Source: Branchinecta lynchi (Eukaryota; Arthropoda; Branchiopoda; Anostraca; Branchinectidae). From it: DNA of 64,000 nucleotides. Both the position numbers and the translations under genes were made by a program. The notes under the pieces were generated by a model, which did not search any database, had not been told where the DNA came from, and was given only the letters and a program-made list of their open reading frames with translations. The stretch spans positions 13,868,518 through 13,932,517 of the forward strand of contig JAKZAP010000022.1 in the NCBI GenBank assembly GCA_023053575.1. The letters run 5' to 3'. Below are positions 63,966 through 64,000 of this stretch, one piece after another (the stretch's first letter is position 1; each line of letters opens with the position of its first letter).

Positions 63966-64000
63966 CTTAACGATCCCGCACTGACTTTTAAACGTGCCGT

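Overview
The window is nuclear DNA of an arthropod, most likely a crustacean. It is AT-rich, intron-bearing and full of decayed transposons. The taxonomic inference rests on the only recognisable host genes: a cluster of secreted cuticle proteins with the Rebers-Riddiford (RR) chitin-binding consensus. Their style (V-K-D-D-Y near the start, L-P-D-G-R-V-Q-T-V, G-Y-V-A-D-V, then a Tyr/Pro/Ala tail) resembles crustacean pro-resilin-like cuticle proteins. There are no bacterial operons, rRNA genes, CRISPR arrays or plasmid functions.

Host genes. Five complete minus-strand genes have the same three-exon plan: gene A (11.2-15.6 kb), B (30.0-32.9 kb), C (41.9-44.2 kb), D (49.2-51.4 kb) and E (56.4-58.3 kb). 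Exon 1 carries only two codons (ATG AAG). Exon 2 carries the rest of the signal peptide and a short Tyr/Lys/Pro linker. Exon 3 carries the RR domain and tail. All introns are phase 0 with GT/AG ends. Every gene has a TATA box 33-34 bases upstream of a TCAGT initiator. A sixth gene (F) begins on the plus strand at about 63.37 kb with the same promoter and a two-codon first exon, and runs off the window. B to E are close paralogues; A is more divergent and longer.

Layout. 0-11 kb: no recognised gene, only dispersed repeats, MITEs and LINE tails. 11-15.7 kb: gene A; its first intron is an array of decayed copies of its own first-exon region. 15.7-29.9 kb: no cuticle gene; MITEs, a truncated LINE (19.6-20.4 kb), repeats, and a three-copy family with one nearly open 97-codon frame (18.3-18.6 kb). 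30-60.9 kb: four repeated units, each a gene plus a similar upstream region. A very recent tandem duplication (about 32.64-44.00 kb and 44.00-51.22 kb, unit about 7.2 kb) made C and D almost identical. After it, a full-length LINE with two intact ORFs (36,286-40,398) inserted into the first block only; the second block preserves the empty site. 53.2-55.4 kb: a three-level nest of hAT-like elements. 61-64 kb: repeats, a mariner-like MITE and the start of gene F.

How the parts work together. The cuticle proteins would be made by epidermal cells, secreted, bound to chitin through the RR domain and probably cross-linked through their many tyrosines. Tandem copies probably raise dosage, and the shared promoter suggests co-expression. 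Around them is a layered record of transposition whose order can be read from nesting, target-site duplications and presence or absence between the duplicated units. I found no clearly new molecular system. The most unusual items are the exon-1 array in gene A, the dated intact LINE, a satellite-bearing hAT-like element, and a dispersed motif that partly resembles a hammerhead-ribozyme core.
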